From IMG/VR virus record IMGVR_UViG_3300006870_000058, positions 1 through 28,954 of that record: a stretch of DNA of 28,954 nucleotides, one strand, 5' to 3'. Position numbers and translations under genes: made by a program. Source of the DNA: a virus. Shown piece by piece: positions 14,647-21,042 of this stretch. Below the pieces are notes generated by a model. It ran no database searches. It saw only the letters and a list, made by a program, of their open reading frames with translations, and was not told the DNA's origin. Within the stretch, counting starts at the first letter, position 1. Every line of letters starts with the position of its first letter.

Positions 14647-15171
14647 ATGAATTTACAATCTTTTGATCAAATAAAACTACAAAGCCTTGATGTAGTTGGT
14701 TTATCTGCCACTGGTGATGATGGTTTTGGTGTTGTTAATACGCAAAGAACATTGCCTATAGAGGTGGCTGGTCGCCCTTTTTCTGTTATTTTTAAATCAA
14801 ATGATGAAGCTGGAGCGCCAACATCATATCCCGCAACTATTAATTACACAATACAGGTAAACAATAGCAGATATCTTGATCCAACAATTCAAAGAGCTTT
14901 TCACCCATCTCAGTTAGGAATACAAAGTGTTTATGAAAAAGCTTATAATAATGGTTTGTTAGATATTGAACCATCAAATCTAGATTCAACCTTTAACGCT
15001 AATTGGGTTGATTTAATTGGTGGGTTAGATCCAACAACCGCTTTCTTTTATTCTAGTGGAATGGCTGGTGATTATGGTTTTAGATATATAAGAGTTGTTA
15101 GTAATGTTCCTATGACATCAAATGAAAAGATTTTTGTTTATTATGGTGGTTTGGATCATATGGGTAAGTAA
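14647..15171 (+). CDS. Probable virion (beta-rich) protein, 174 aa
   Basis: Unrecognised. Preceded by a strong ATAGGAG ribosome site and its own leader with an ATATTTAT motif, which suggests high expression. Low lysine content and a glycine/aromatic/serine-rich, strand-forming composition (IEVAGRPFSVIFKSNDEAG, PATINYTIQVNNSRY, AFFYSSGMAGDYGFRYIRVV, KIFVYYGGLDHMGK) look like a capsid-decoration, tail or fibre-associated protein rather than an enzyme. No signal peptide or membrane segment. The composition differs clearly from the lysine/glutamate-rich early proteins. Virion assignment is an inference. Confidence 0.75.
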   Translation: MNLQSFDQIKLQSLDVVGLSATGDDGFGVVNTQRTLPIEVAGRPFSVIFKSNDEAGAPTSYPATINYTIQVNNSRYLDPTIQRAFHPSQLGIQSVYEKAYNNGLLDIEPSNLDSTFNANWVDLIGGLDPTTAFFYSSGMAGDYGFRYIRVVSNVPMTSNEKIFVYYGGLDHMGK

Positions 15172-15193
15172 AAAAATAAGAAAGCAGGTTTAA

Positions 15194-15445
15194 TTGAGTG
15201 AATTAGAGTCAAATCCTTTAGGTTTACCTACCAAAACTACAAAAAAGTGGAAGGTAGATGAAAATACTAAGGTAAAAGAAGAAAGAAGAGTGTTGTTCCC
15301 TAACTTTTGCCCACATATCAGAAACGATACCAATAAGAAGTGTGGAAACTTCATGCGAAATTGGGATCAAGTGTTTTATGATGACTATGATATGTGTGAA
15401 GAGTGTTATTTAAGAGAAAAACCTAAAAAAACAGTTGAAAAATGA
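15194..15445 (+). CDS. Small four-cysteine zinc-ribbon-like protein, 83 aa
   Basis: TTG start at 15194 with a GCAGG ribosome site 6 bases upstream. Basic N-terminus (LGLPTKTTKKWKVDENTKVK) followed by a zinc-ribbon-like arrangement: C39-P-H41, C50, then C68-x2-C71 (FCPHIRNDTNKKCGNFM ... DMCEECYLRE). Four cysteines spaced C-x10-C ... C-x2-C would bind one zinc. Possibly a DNA- or RNA-binding accessory protein or a virion component. Not recognised as a named family. Sits between a probable virion gene and hsp20. Confidence 0.7.
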   Translation: MSELESNPLGLPTKTTKKWKVDENTKVKEERRVLFPNFCPHIRNDTNKKCGNFMRNWDQVFYDDYDMCEECYLREKPKKTVEK

Positions 15446-15458
15446 GAATATTTTTATT

Positions 15459-15466
15459 ATATTTAT
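15459..15466 (+). promoter_or_regulatory. Intergenic octamer ATATTTAT (copy 4)
   Basis: In the 109-base gap before hsp20, 88 bases upstream of its ATG and 8 bases before the 14-bp inverted repeat. Same octamer as in seven other leaders. Confidence 0.45.
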
Positions 15467-15474
15467 AAAATAAT

Positions 15475-15488
15475 GTTGGATTCCCCAA
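15475..15488 (+). repeat. Left copy of a 14-bp inverted repeat flanking hsp20
   Basis: GTTGGATTCCCCAA; its exact reverse complement lies at 16032-16045, just beyond the hsp20 stop codon. Locally it can also form a bulged hairpin TTGG(A)TTC with GAACCAA (15476-15496). Confidence 0.85.
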
Positions 15489-15528
15489 AGAACCAATAAA
15501 AAACAAGCCACTCATAAGAGGGCATTAA

Positions 15529-15551
15529 AATTTATCCAAATAAGGAGAATT
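15529..15551 (+). promoter_or_regulatory. Possible RNA thermometer hairpin over the hsp20 ribosome site
   Basis: AATTTATCC (15529-15537) can pair with GGAGAATT (15544-15551): C37-G44, C36-G45, U35-A46, an A-G mismatch, then U-A pairs, with a AAATAA loop. This would partly mask the AAGGAG ribosome site with a weak, mismatched stem, as in known heat-shock RNA thermometers. The pairing is short and AT-rich, so this is tentative. Confidence 0.3.
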
Positions 15552-15554
15552 ATT

Positions 15555-16016
15555 ATGAATAAAGTAATTGTAAGTGATCCATTTGCAGGTTCAAACGTTT
15601 TTAACAATGTGGAAGCATTATTTGATTCTATGTTGAGAGATACTTTTAACACGGTGAATAGATCACCTATTGGCACTACCTTAAAAAAGGTTTCGTATCC
15701 AAAGGTAGATATTAGAGACACACATGACGCTGTTTATATTGACGCTACGGTCCCCGGATTGAAGAGTGAAGATATAAACATTGATTTTGATGATGGTTTT
15801 CTCAAAGTGTCTGCAGATAAGCAGGGTGATGTAGATGGCGAGTTTGTTCATAGAGAAATCCATCGCTCTTCATTCTCAAGATGGTTTCCTGTTGATGTAA
15901 AGGTTTTTGATGTAGAACAGATTAGTGCAAACATTGAAGATGGTATTCTAACAATTGTTGTTCCTAAGAAAGAGGAAGCAAAGAAGCCATTACCAAGAAA
16001 AATTGAAGTAAAATAA
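15555..16016 (+). CDS. hsp20: Small heat-shock protein, alpha-crystallin family
   Basis: 153 aa. N-terminal region with phenylalanine-rich helices (NNVEALFDSMLRDTFNTV), then an alpha-crystallin domain from about residue 47 to 143: YPKVDIRDTHDAVYIDATVP, GLKSEDINIDFDDGFLKVSA, FVHREIHRSSFSRWFPVDV and the hallmark ANIEDGILTIVVPKK. Short C-terminal tail (KKPLPRKIEVK) with an I-x-V oligomerisation-type motif. Holdase chaperone preventing aggregation. Hsp20 is a known accessory gene of marine T4-like phages, thought to help virion assembly or protect host machinery. Strong AAGGAG ribosome site, and the gene is flanked by a 14-bp inverted repeat. Confidence 0.95.
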   Translation: MNKVIVSDPFAGSNVFNNVEALFDSMLRDTFNTVNRSPIGTTLKKVSYPKVDIRDTHDAVYIDATVPGLKSEDINIDFDDGFLKVSADKQGDVDGEFVHREIHRSSFSRWFPVDVKVFDVEQISANIEDGILTIVVPKKEEAKKPLPRKIEVK

Positions 16017-16025
16017 AAATTTAAT

Positions 16026-16045
16026 ATTGGATTGGGGAATCCAAC
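16026..16045 (+). repeat. Right copy of the hsp20-flanking inverted repeat, with local hairpin
   Basis: TTGGGGAATCCAAC (16032-16045) is the exact reverse complement of 15475-15488. The overlapping TTGGATT (16026-16032) also pairs locally with AATCCAA (16038-16044). It lies just upstream of the ribosome site of the next gene, so long-range and local folds would compete. Confidence 0.85.
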
Positions 16046-16064
16046 TATATCGGAGAAAATTAAG

Positions 16065-16454
16065 ATGATGATGGTAAATCCAGAGGTATACACAAACTCA
16101 CCTAATAGAGTAGAAGAAGATCAATCAGTTCAAAGCGCAATAGAGGTGATAGCTAATTATGTAGAAAAAGTTCCAGAAACAAACGCGAAATTTGCTGATG
16201 ACTTACTTATGTTAAGCACTACAGTTGTTAGTAAGATTTCTGACGCTAATCAAGCGCAGATAGATTTTGAACAACAAATGGCTGAATTATCAAAATTAAT
16301 TGTAAAAGATCTAAAAGATAACGGTTATTCAAGTGCAAGACTTACAATGATTAATGTTGATGTTAACCCCGGCATGTATAGATATGCTGGAAGTGGCACA
16401 CAAAACAGACAAGCTATGTATACTGCAGTAGCTACGTTTCAAATTTTTGTTTAA
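16065..16454 (+). CDS. Hypothetical, possibly virion-associated protein, 129 aa
   Basis: The frame opens with a TTG at 16032 inside the inverted repeat, but three consecutive ATG codons at 16065, 16068 and 16071 follow GGAG (16052-16055) at normal spacing, so 16065 is preferred. An N-terminal helical part (SAIEVIANYVEKV, ADDLLMLSTTVVSKISDANQ) leads to a beta-rich C-terminus (ARLTMINVDVNPGMYRYAGS, MYTAVATFQIFV). No motif, membrane segment or cysteine pattern. The hydrophobic, aromatic C-terminal strand suggests a multimeric structural protein. Not recognised. Confidence 0.7.
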   Translation: MMMVNPEVYTNSPNRVEEDQSVQSAIEVIANYVEKVPETNAKFADDLLMLSTTVVSKISDANQAQIDFEQQMAELSKLIVKDLKDNGYSSARLTMINVDVNPGMYRYAGSGTQNRQAMYTAVATFQIFV

Positions 16455-16468
16455 AGAAAAGAGGACTA

Positions 16469-17779
16469 ATGGTAGATGATTTAAATCTTCAATTTAGAGA
16501 TGGTGAAGAAAGAGAAAAGATTAAGAAGTTATTTATGACTCCACCTTCTATTAATGAAGAGAGACCAACAATTGTTTTTTCAACCCCTTCTGAAACAGGG
16601 ACTAGTTATTTTAGGTTATTTGAACCTATGAGAGCAATGTATAAAAAGTTTTCTGATGAAGCTAATTTTGTTTATACAGAAAAATTACAACCAGAGCATG
16701 TAGATATGGCAGATTGTATTTTAATGCATCGTTGTGGTGAACTTCATTCTAAATATTTAAATGTTGCAAGAATGTGGCCCAAGACAGAGGTCCGGCCATT
16801 AGTTATACATGATGTAGACGATAATGAGTTCAATCTTCCAGCAACTCATCCGATGAAGGAGTTATGGGAACAGGCTGGTAAGGATAAGATGAGTGTTCAT
16901 TCTTTAAAGTATAGTGATTACATAACAACTACTACACCCAAATTAAAAGAAACTTTTAATAATTTTAATCAAAATGTTAGTGTTTTTCCAAATAAATTTG
17001 ATTGGAATTTACATCAATGGAATTTAGATAAAGAGCAAGTAAGAAGAGAAATGTTGGAAGAATGGTTTCCAACTGATGATAAAATTATTATTGGTTGGGC
17101 TGGATTAACATCTCATTATGCGGATATTGAAAAGATGGCTCCAATACTTAAAGTTATTCACGATAGATATCCTAATACTCACTTTATCATTGCCGGTTTA
17201 GCTTTAAAGGATTCAAATGTAAAGGTTGAGATGGTTAATGGTAAGAAAACCTTTAAAGAGGTTGATGTAGAAGATGAATCAAAAACATATAGTGGTAGAG
17301 TAAAAGCTCTTTTTAATAGATTTGATCAGAAAAGAGTTAAGTTTTTTAAGGCTCTTCCATTAGAAGAATATGGTAAGTTTTATAGTTTGTTTGATATTAG
17401 TATGGCTTATATTGAGCATAATACTTTTAACTCTTGTAAGTCAGAAATTAAAGTTGTTGAATCTTTAAGGTATGGTTGCCCAACTATATATTCAAATTTT
17501 GGTGGGTATAGAGATTTTTCACAATCTTTGCCAAGTAGTCTTGATAATAAGGGATTTTATCTAAAGGATAACAGTAGGCAGAAGTGGGTAAATGCTCTTG
17601 CAAATTGTATTGATAACTTGGATGAATCAAAAAAACATGCTCTTGCTTTAAGAGATTATGTAAGTGATATTTATAATATTGACAACTCTATTGAAGATCA
17701 TTTTTATTTCATAAGAGAAAAGATAGAAGAACATAGAGAAAAACAAGTTAATAACGCAGCAAGGTATATGGAAATATAG
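16469..17779 (+). CDS. Glycosyltransferase, GT-B fold (GT1/GT4-like)
   Basis: 436 aa. The N-terminal Rossmann half starts with PTIVFSTPSETGTSYFRLFEP and contains 'DCILMHRCGEL' and 'PLVIHDVDDNEF'. The C-terminal half has the GT4-type nucleotide-sugar site: IIIGWAGLTSHYADIEKM, HFIIAGLALKDS, VKFFKALPLEEYGKFYSLFD and CKSEIKVVESLRYGCPTIYS (acidic residue plus E-x3-G loop). Catalyses sugar transfer from a nucleotide donor; donor and acceptor are not readable. In a phage it could glycosylate virion proteins, DNA or host surface structures. ATG with GAGGAC upstream, 15 bases after the previous gene. A SAM methyltransferase at 22189 could act on the same glycan. Confidence 0.85.
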   Translation: MVDDLNLQFRDGEEREKIKKLFMTPPSINEERPTIVFSTPSETGTSYFRLFEPMRAMYKKFSDEANFVYTEKLQPEHVDMADCILMHRCGELHSKYLNVARMWPKTEVRPLVIHDVDDNEFNLPATHPMKELWEQAGKDKMSVHSLKYSDYITTTTPKLKETFNNFNQNVSVFPNKFDWNLHQWNLDKEQVRREMLEEWFPTDDKIIIGWAGLTSHYADIEKMAPILKVIHDRYPNTHFIIAGLALKDSNVKVEMVNGKKTFKEVDVEDESKTYSGRVKALFNRFDQKRVKFFKALPLEEYGKFYSLFDISMAYIEHNTFNSCKSEIKVVESLRYGCPTIYSNFGGYRDFSQSLPSSLDNKGFYLKDNSRQKWVNALANCIDNLDESKKHALALRDYVSDIYNIDNSIEDHFYFIREKIEEHREKQVNNAARYMEI

Positions 17780-17780
17780 T

Positions 17781-18062
17781 ATGGAAGAAAAACAAAACAT
17801 ATTAGGTGATGAATATGAGGTTTTAAGTTCTGGTAAGGTTATAAAGGGAGATTACTGGTATATACTTGATGGTAAGAAAACACTTATCTTAAATCTCCCC
17901 AATACCATTAACGAAAATGACATAGAAGAAATACTCTCAGATTATAAGAAACTTCAGTGGGGTAAATTTTATAATCCTTTTAAAAAGAGAACATATGTTG
18001 TTGTTAGGGAATATAATATAAATAAGTTAGAATCTAGTTTGTTTAATATTACGGAGACTTAG
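17781..18062 (+). CDS. Hypothetical protein, 93 aa
   Basis: Starts one base after the glycosyltransferase stop (TAGT-ATG), so it is probably translationally coupled. A compact, mixed alpha/beta protein: YEVLSSGKVIKGDYWYILDG, KKTLILNLPNTINENDIEEI, then a conserved-looking 'WGKFYNPFKKRTYVVVREYN'. No cysteines, membrane segment or known motif. Not recognised. Confidence 0.7.
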   Translation: MEEKQNILGDEYEVLSSGKVIKGDYWYILDGKKTLILNLPNTINENDIEEILSDYKKLQWGKFYNPFKKRTYVVVREYNINKLESSLFNITET

Positions 18063-18064
18063 TT

Positions 18065-18394
18065 TTGGATAACAAAGATTTAGAATTAAAAAAAATAGCT
18101 GAGGACATATATGTTGATTGTCTTAATGAGTTATTATACGAACAAGTTGGCGATGCAAAGATTTTATTTGGGCCACTAGTAAGAAAATTAAGAAGAGTCA
18201 ATGGGTCTTTAAAGGTTGTTCGTAAAAGAAAGAAGAAACTTCCTTTGTCATTAAGAAATATAACTAAAGCAGCTGCTCGCAGAAGAGCAAGAAGGTCAGC
18301 TATAAATAGAAAAGCCAAACAAAAGCTAATCAGTAAGAAAGCTCAAAGAACTACCAAAAAAGGTAGAAGAATGGGTCTTTATAAAAACAAGTAG
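18065..18394 (+). CDS. Highly basic small protein, 109 aa
   Basis: TTG start at 18065 with GGAG at 18053-18056. The first 45 residues are neutral (ELKKIAEDIYVDCLNELLYE, GDAKILFGPLVRKLRR); the rest is extraordinarily basic (RKRKKKLPLSL, KAAARRRARRSAINRKAKQK, KKAQRTTKKGRRMG). This suggests nucleic-acid binding or condensation, for example an internal head protein packaged with DNA or a ribosome-associated factor. No zinc motif. Not assigned to a family. It starts 2 bases after the upstream stop codon. Confidence 0.7.
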   Translation: MDNKDLELKKIAEDIYVDCLNELLYEQVGDAKILFGPLVRKLRRVNGSLKVVRKRKKKLPLSLRNITKAAARRRARRSAINRKAKQKLISKKAQRTTKKGRRMGLYKNK

Positions 18395-18402
18395 GTGATT
18401 TT

Positions 18403-18564
18403 ATGACATATTCAACAGATACATTAATATGTGGCGTTTGTAAAGGTAAAAAGATTATAGTAAATGAATCTACTAAGAAGAATGAACTTTGTCCGAAATG
18501 TCAAGGACAAGGTAATCTAAATGAATCTTTAGGTCAGAAAAGTAAGACACTACTAAGAGGATAA
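18403..18564 (+). CDS. DnaJ-type zinc-finger small protein, 53 aa
   Basis: Short frame with two CxxCxG(K/Q)(K/G) repeats: CGVCKGKK (C10, C13) and CPKCQGQG (C30, C33). These match the paired zinc-binding repeats of the DnaJ cysteine-rich domain, without any J-domain. GTAGGTGATTTT upstream gives a ribosome site. The stop codon ends exactly one base before the first nucleotide of the tmRNA, so the two are almost certainly on one transcript. Possible roles are a zinc-dependent chaperone adaptor or a small structural zinc protein. Confidence 0.7.
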   Translation: MTYSTDTLICGVCKGKKIIVNESTKKNELCPKCQGQGNLNESLGQKSKTLLRG

Positions 18565-18848
18565 GGGCCAGAAATGGCATCGACTGGTGTTGGATTTATT
18601 AGACGCATGGCGGAGAAGATGCTTGGCTCCGTTATCAAAGTATCAAAACAATAACTGACGAAACTCAGGAATATCGTTTAGCCGCTTAGAGCTAAACCAC
18701 TCAGTAACAAAATTTATTCTTTTGATAGTTACATAAGAGTGTCATTATAAAAGAAGCATTGTCGATTATGTGAGTAGTAACTAACCATGTATATCGGGTA
18801 ATAATGAAGATAGACAGGACATGGGTTCGACTCCCATCTGGTCCACCA
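18565..18848 (+). ncRNA. ssrA: tmRNA (transfer-messenger RNA), one-piece, CCA encoded
   Basis: The 5' end GGGCCAG (18565-18571) pairs over 7 bp with CTGGTCC (18838-18844), followed by ACCA. A T-arm is clear: ATGGG-TTCGACT-CCCAT (18821-18837). The 5' part GGCATCGACTGG matches the conserved tmRNA D-region. A tag frame ends ...GAA TAT CGT TTA GCC GCT TAG; aligned to the E. coli resume context (A-A-T-A before it), the likely resume codon is GAC at 18657, giving tag DETQEYRLAA, although a start a few codons earlier cannot be excluded. The stop codon (18687-18689) lies in the loop of helix 5, GTTTAGC (18676-18682) with GCTAAAC (18691-18697). The downstream region would hold the pseudoknots. It rescues stalled ribosomes and tags products for proteolysis, with host SmpB. 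Confidence 0.93.
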
Positions 18849-18874
18849 ATATTTAAATATGGAGATTTATAATC

Positions 18875-19201
18875 ATGGCAAAAGCTAAGGCCAAAACAAA
18901 GGCAAAAGTAAAAACAGTAGCAAAGAAAACGTTAACAAAGAAAATTGAAGAGACAAAGGTTGATGAAGAAAATAAAACAGAAGTAGCTTCAGCATATGAA
19001 GCACCCACCCCTCAACCTCCTCCTCCTGTAGAGGTTAAAAAAACAAATCAAACAAAAACTTTCAAACATGCTGGTGTTGATATAGCCAGAAAAATGGCTG
19101 ATGATTTTATTGCTGAAAGTGGTGTGGAGGTTGTTAGTAAGACTTCTTCTGTTAATAGAGAAGTTGGCAGATACGAGGTTGTTGTTACCTATTTAGCTTA
19201 A
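18875..19201 (+). CDS. Lys/Ala-rich histone-H1-like N-terminus fused to a small domain, 108 aa
   Basis: ATG with TGGAG upstream, 26 bases after the tmRNA. Residues 1-25 are low-complexity Lys/Ala (MAKAKAKTKAKVKTVAKKTL), like H1-type or phage DNA-binding tails. A proline-rich linker (APTPQPPPPVEV) follows, then a compact 45-residue domain (FKHAGVDIARKMADDFIAES, EVGRYEVVVTYLA). Likely nucleic-acid associated. Not recognised. A strong intrinsic terminator follows. Confidence 0.75.
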   Translation: MAKAKAKTKAKVKTVAKKTLTKKIEETKVDEENKTEVASAYEAPTPQPPPPVEVKKTNQTKTFKHAGVDIARKMADDFIAESGVEVVSKTSSVNREVGRYEVVVTYLA

Positions 19202-19219
19202 TTTATTAAAATATAGTTT

Positions 19220-19249
19220 AAAAACCCATGTTTTTACATGGGTTTTTTT
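19220..19249 (+). terminator. Rho-independent terminator
   Basis: CCCATG (19225-19230) pairs with CATGGG (19237-19242) across a TTTTTA loop; a preceding A-run pairs with the T-run 19243-19249. Classic intrinsic terminator closing the transcript that carries the tmRNA and the gene at 18875. The A-run upstream would partly support the reverse direction too. Confidence 0.9.
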
Positions 19250-19257
19250 ATATTTAT
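19250..19257 (+). promoter_or_regulatory. Intergenic octamer ATATTTAT (copy 5)
   Basis: Directly follows the T-run of the terminator and lies 28 bases before the ATG at 19286. A terminator followed at once by this motif is what a unit boundary with a promoter would look like. Confidence 0.5.
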
Positions 19258-19285
19258 TATGTAATTTATTTTTGGAGTGTGTTTT

Positions 19286-19576
19286 ATGACATTATCAGAA
19301 CTATTAAGAGATTTAATGTCTCAACTTGAAGAAAGAAAATGGGGTAAGGCTCAAGGTAGGGATTACTCTAAGGAGAAAGATTATAATAACTCTCCAGAAA
19401 GAATAAAATATCGTTCTGAACTAAATAAGTATAATCGCAAGAAGGGAACTTATGGTAATGGTGATGGTAAGGATGCATCCCATAAGAATGGTAAGATAGC
19501 TGGTTTTGAGAAATCTAGTAAGAATAAAGGTCGTAAAGAGAAAAGTAGATTAAAGGGATATAATAAAAGAAAATGA
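19286..19576 (+). CDS. Conserved phage basic protein with MTLSELL N-terminus, 96 aa
   Basis: ATG at 19286 is chosen over the GTG at 19277 because TGGAG (19273-19277) is correctly spaced from it. It begins MTLSELLRDLMSQLEERKWG; the rest is very basic and glycine-rich: NSPERIKYRSELNKYNRKKG, TYGNGDGKDASHKNGKIAGF, KGRKEKSRLKGYNKRK. I recall this 'YR..LNkyNR..GTYGNGDGKDaSHk.GKI.Gf' pattern from annotated marine T4-like phage hypotheticals. The leader contains (L/I)-x-E sites like those cut by T4-type prohead protease, so a packaged internal protein is a plausible inference. Confidence 0.8.
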   Translation: MTLSELLRDLMSQLEERKWGKAQGRDYSKEKDYNNSPERIKYRSELNKYNRKKGTYGNGDGKDASHKNGKIAGFEKSSKNKGRKEKSRLKGYNKRK

Positions 19577-20727
19577 AACTATATCGCATAATAGAAGAAA
19601 CTAAACATTCATCAAGGAGCAATGCTTCTGTTCAAGCTCAAAAGGCTGGTTTGACAAATATTGGATTTGGTCGATGGGTAGATAAAGATAATAATTTAGT
19701 AGCATTTTCATCAGCTGATGGTAACACACTTATACCTAAAGATCAGTCTTATAACAATAAGAGTGCTAGTAAATCTCAACAGCAACCAAATTTTGATAAG
19801 GAAGATGGTTGGGGTATGGTTGATCATAAATCTTCAAAAGTTAGAAAGGTTAGAGATTATACCGATAAAGAGTATGAAGAAGAAACTGGTGAATACTTTG
19901 AGAATGATTTTACTAAAAATTTAGCTCCTAATGCTTTCAAAGATAAGGATGATATGATTGAAAAGATGCGAGAAGCAAAACCTCAATTTTTATCATCAAA
20001 AGAATTAGAGAGTATTAATAATTGTGATGCTGGAGAGATACTAAGCTCTACTGATGGATTGGTAGGTGATGAAGCTAAAAAAGCTATGATGAGTTTAGGT
20101 AAGGAAAAAGCTGAAGATTATGGTAAGGATTGGGATAGAATAGGTGATGCAATAGAGAAGAATGATCCTGTTCCTTCTCCGATGGTTTTAAGAGATAAGA
20201 ATGGAGATATGTCTCTATTAGCTGGTAATACGAGATTGATGTCATATACAGCACACGGTAAGAATATGCCGGTGAAAATTATTGATTACGAAGGTTATTT
20301 TAATTGGCCACAAGAAAAGAATGAAGGAAATAACATGAAACTAACAGATTTATTAAAAAAAGAAGCTAAGGGTGATAAAGACGAATACCAACAAAAGTTT
20401 AGAGATATGATGTCTAAACACGGTATTGATTCTATAGATGACTTAGAGGATGATGAAAAAGATGATTTCTTTAATGATGTTGATGATGCACACGTTAGCG
20501 ATGAAGAAGAGTTAAAAAAAGAAGGTTATAAACCAAGAATAACTCGCAAAGAAATGGCTGAGGTGAAACTTTTTACAGAAAAGAATACACCTACAGATAA
20601 AAAGAAGTGGGCGGCTTCTGTAGCTGCAGCTAAGAGAAAGTTCAAAGTGTATCCTTCAGCATATGCAAACGCATGGGCAGCAAAACATTATAAGAAGAAT
20701 GGCGGATCTTGGAGATCTAAGGGATGA
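19573..20727 (+). CDS. Two-part protein: ParB/Srx-like domain fused to a phage internal-protein-like domain
   Basis: 384 aa, starting within the end of the previous gene (ATGA overlap). N-terminal leader MKLYRIIEETK. Residues about 150-245 hold a ParB/sulfiredoxin-like core (PVPSPMVLRDKNGDMSLLAG, NTRLMSYTAHGKNMPVKIID). At residue 255 a fresh leader appears, NNMKLTDLLKKEAKGDKDEY, preceded in DNA by AAGGAA seven bases before the ATG at 20335: an in-frame start that would give a separate 130-aa product. The C-terminus carries a familiar phage motif, KKWAASVAAAKRKFKVYPSA then YANAWAAKHYKKNGGSW. Either a fusion of two ancestral genes or one gene with an internal start. Confidence 0.8.
   Translation: MKLYRIIEETKHSSRSNASVQAQKAGLTNIGFGRWVDKDNNLVAFSSADGNTLIPKDQSYNNKSASKSQQQPNFDKEDGWGMVDHKSSKVRKVRDYTDKEYEEETGEYFENDFTKNLAPNAFKDKDDMIEKMREAKPQFLSSKELESINNCDAGEILSSTDGLVGDEAKKAMMSLGKEKAEDYGKDWDRIGDAIEKNDPVPSPMVLRDKNGDMSLLAGNTRLMSYTAHGKNMPVKIIDYEGYFNWPQEKNEGNNMKLTDLLKKEAKGDKDEYQQKFRDMMSKHGIDSIDDLEDDEKDDFFNDVDDAHVSDEEELKKEGYKPRITRKEMAEVKLFTEKNTPTDKKKWAASVAAAKRKFKVYPSAYANAWAAKHYKKNGGSWRSKG
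20335..20727 (+). CDS. Possible internally initiated product of the preceding gene, 130 aa
   Basis: In-frame ATG at 20335 with AAGGAA at 20324-20329. The product would begin MKLTDLLKKEAKGDKDEYQQ, the same kind of N-terminus as neighbouring small genes, and would contain the acidic EDDEKDDFFNDVDDAHVSDE region plus the VYPSAYAN domain. Whether it is made separately cannot be told from sequence. Confidence 0.4.
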   Translation: MKLTDLLKKEAKGDKDEYQQKFRDMMSKHGIDSIDDLEDDEKDDFFNDVDDAHVSDEEELKKEGYKPRITRKEMAEVKLFTEKNTPTDKKKWAASVAAAKRKFKVYPSAYANAWAAKHYKKNGGSWRSKG

Positions 20728-21035
20728 AACTAAGAGAAGTGTTGGATACACTTTATTTAAGTGAAAAAGTTTATAAGAATTCCGGACTAGGTAAATGGTT
20801 TGGAGAAAAATGGGTCGATGTTAGTCGTAAGAACAAAGACGGTAGTCACCCGTCTTGTGGAGCATCTGCCGGTAAGAAGTCTCGTAAGGGTGGTCAAAGA
20901 GCTTATCCTAAGTGCCGTAAGAAGTCTGTTGCTGCAAGTATGTCTAAGAAAGATAAGAAGAATGCTGTAGCAAGAAAAAGAAAACATTACGGTAGTAAGG
21001 GTAGACCTAAGAAAAAAGCTATAATGCAAAAGTAG
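20724..21035 (+). CDS. DUF5872-like basic protein with MKL leader, 103 aa
   Basis: ATG at 20724 overlaps the previous stop (ATGA). Leader MKLREVLDTLYLSEKVYK, then GLGKWFGEKWVDVSRKNKDG, SHPSCGASAGKKSRKGGQRA, YPKCRKKSVAASMSKKDKKN and RKRKHYGSKGRPKKK. The 'KW.gekWvDvsr....G.h..CG.s......YPkCrp...a..ms..ek..av.RKr' pattern matches DUF5872-type phage proteins. Two cysteines (in PSCG and PKCR) are conserved in that family as I recall it. Very basic, hence likely DNA-associated inside the head. An L-S-E site follows the leader. Confidence 0.8.
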   Translation: MKLREVLDTLYLSEKVYKNSGLGKWFGEKWVDVSRKNKDGSHPSCGASAGKKSRKGGQRAYPKCRKKSVAASMSKKDKKNAVARKRKHYGSKGRPKKKAIMQK

Positions 21036-21042
21036 AATTATT

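Noticed and set aside
16032-16064. TTG start inside the inverted repeat for the 16065 gene
   Set aside because: No ribosome site upstream, while GGAG precedes the ATG triplet at 16065.
18821-18848. A separate tRNA gene suggested by the T-arm and CCA end
   Set aside because: No anticodon arm or normal D-arm nearby; the matching acceptor strand is about 270 bases upstream, as in tmRNA.
19718-19924. A + strand 68-aa frame inside the ParB-like gene
   Set aside because: It lies wholly inside a well-supported gene in another frame, with no ribosome site or protein-like composition.
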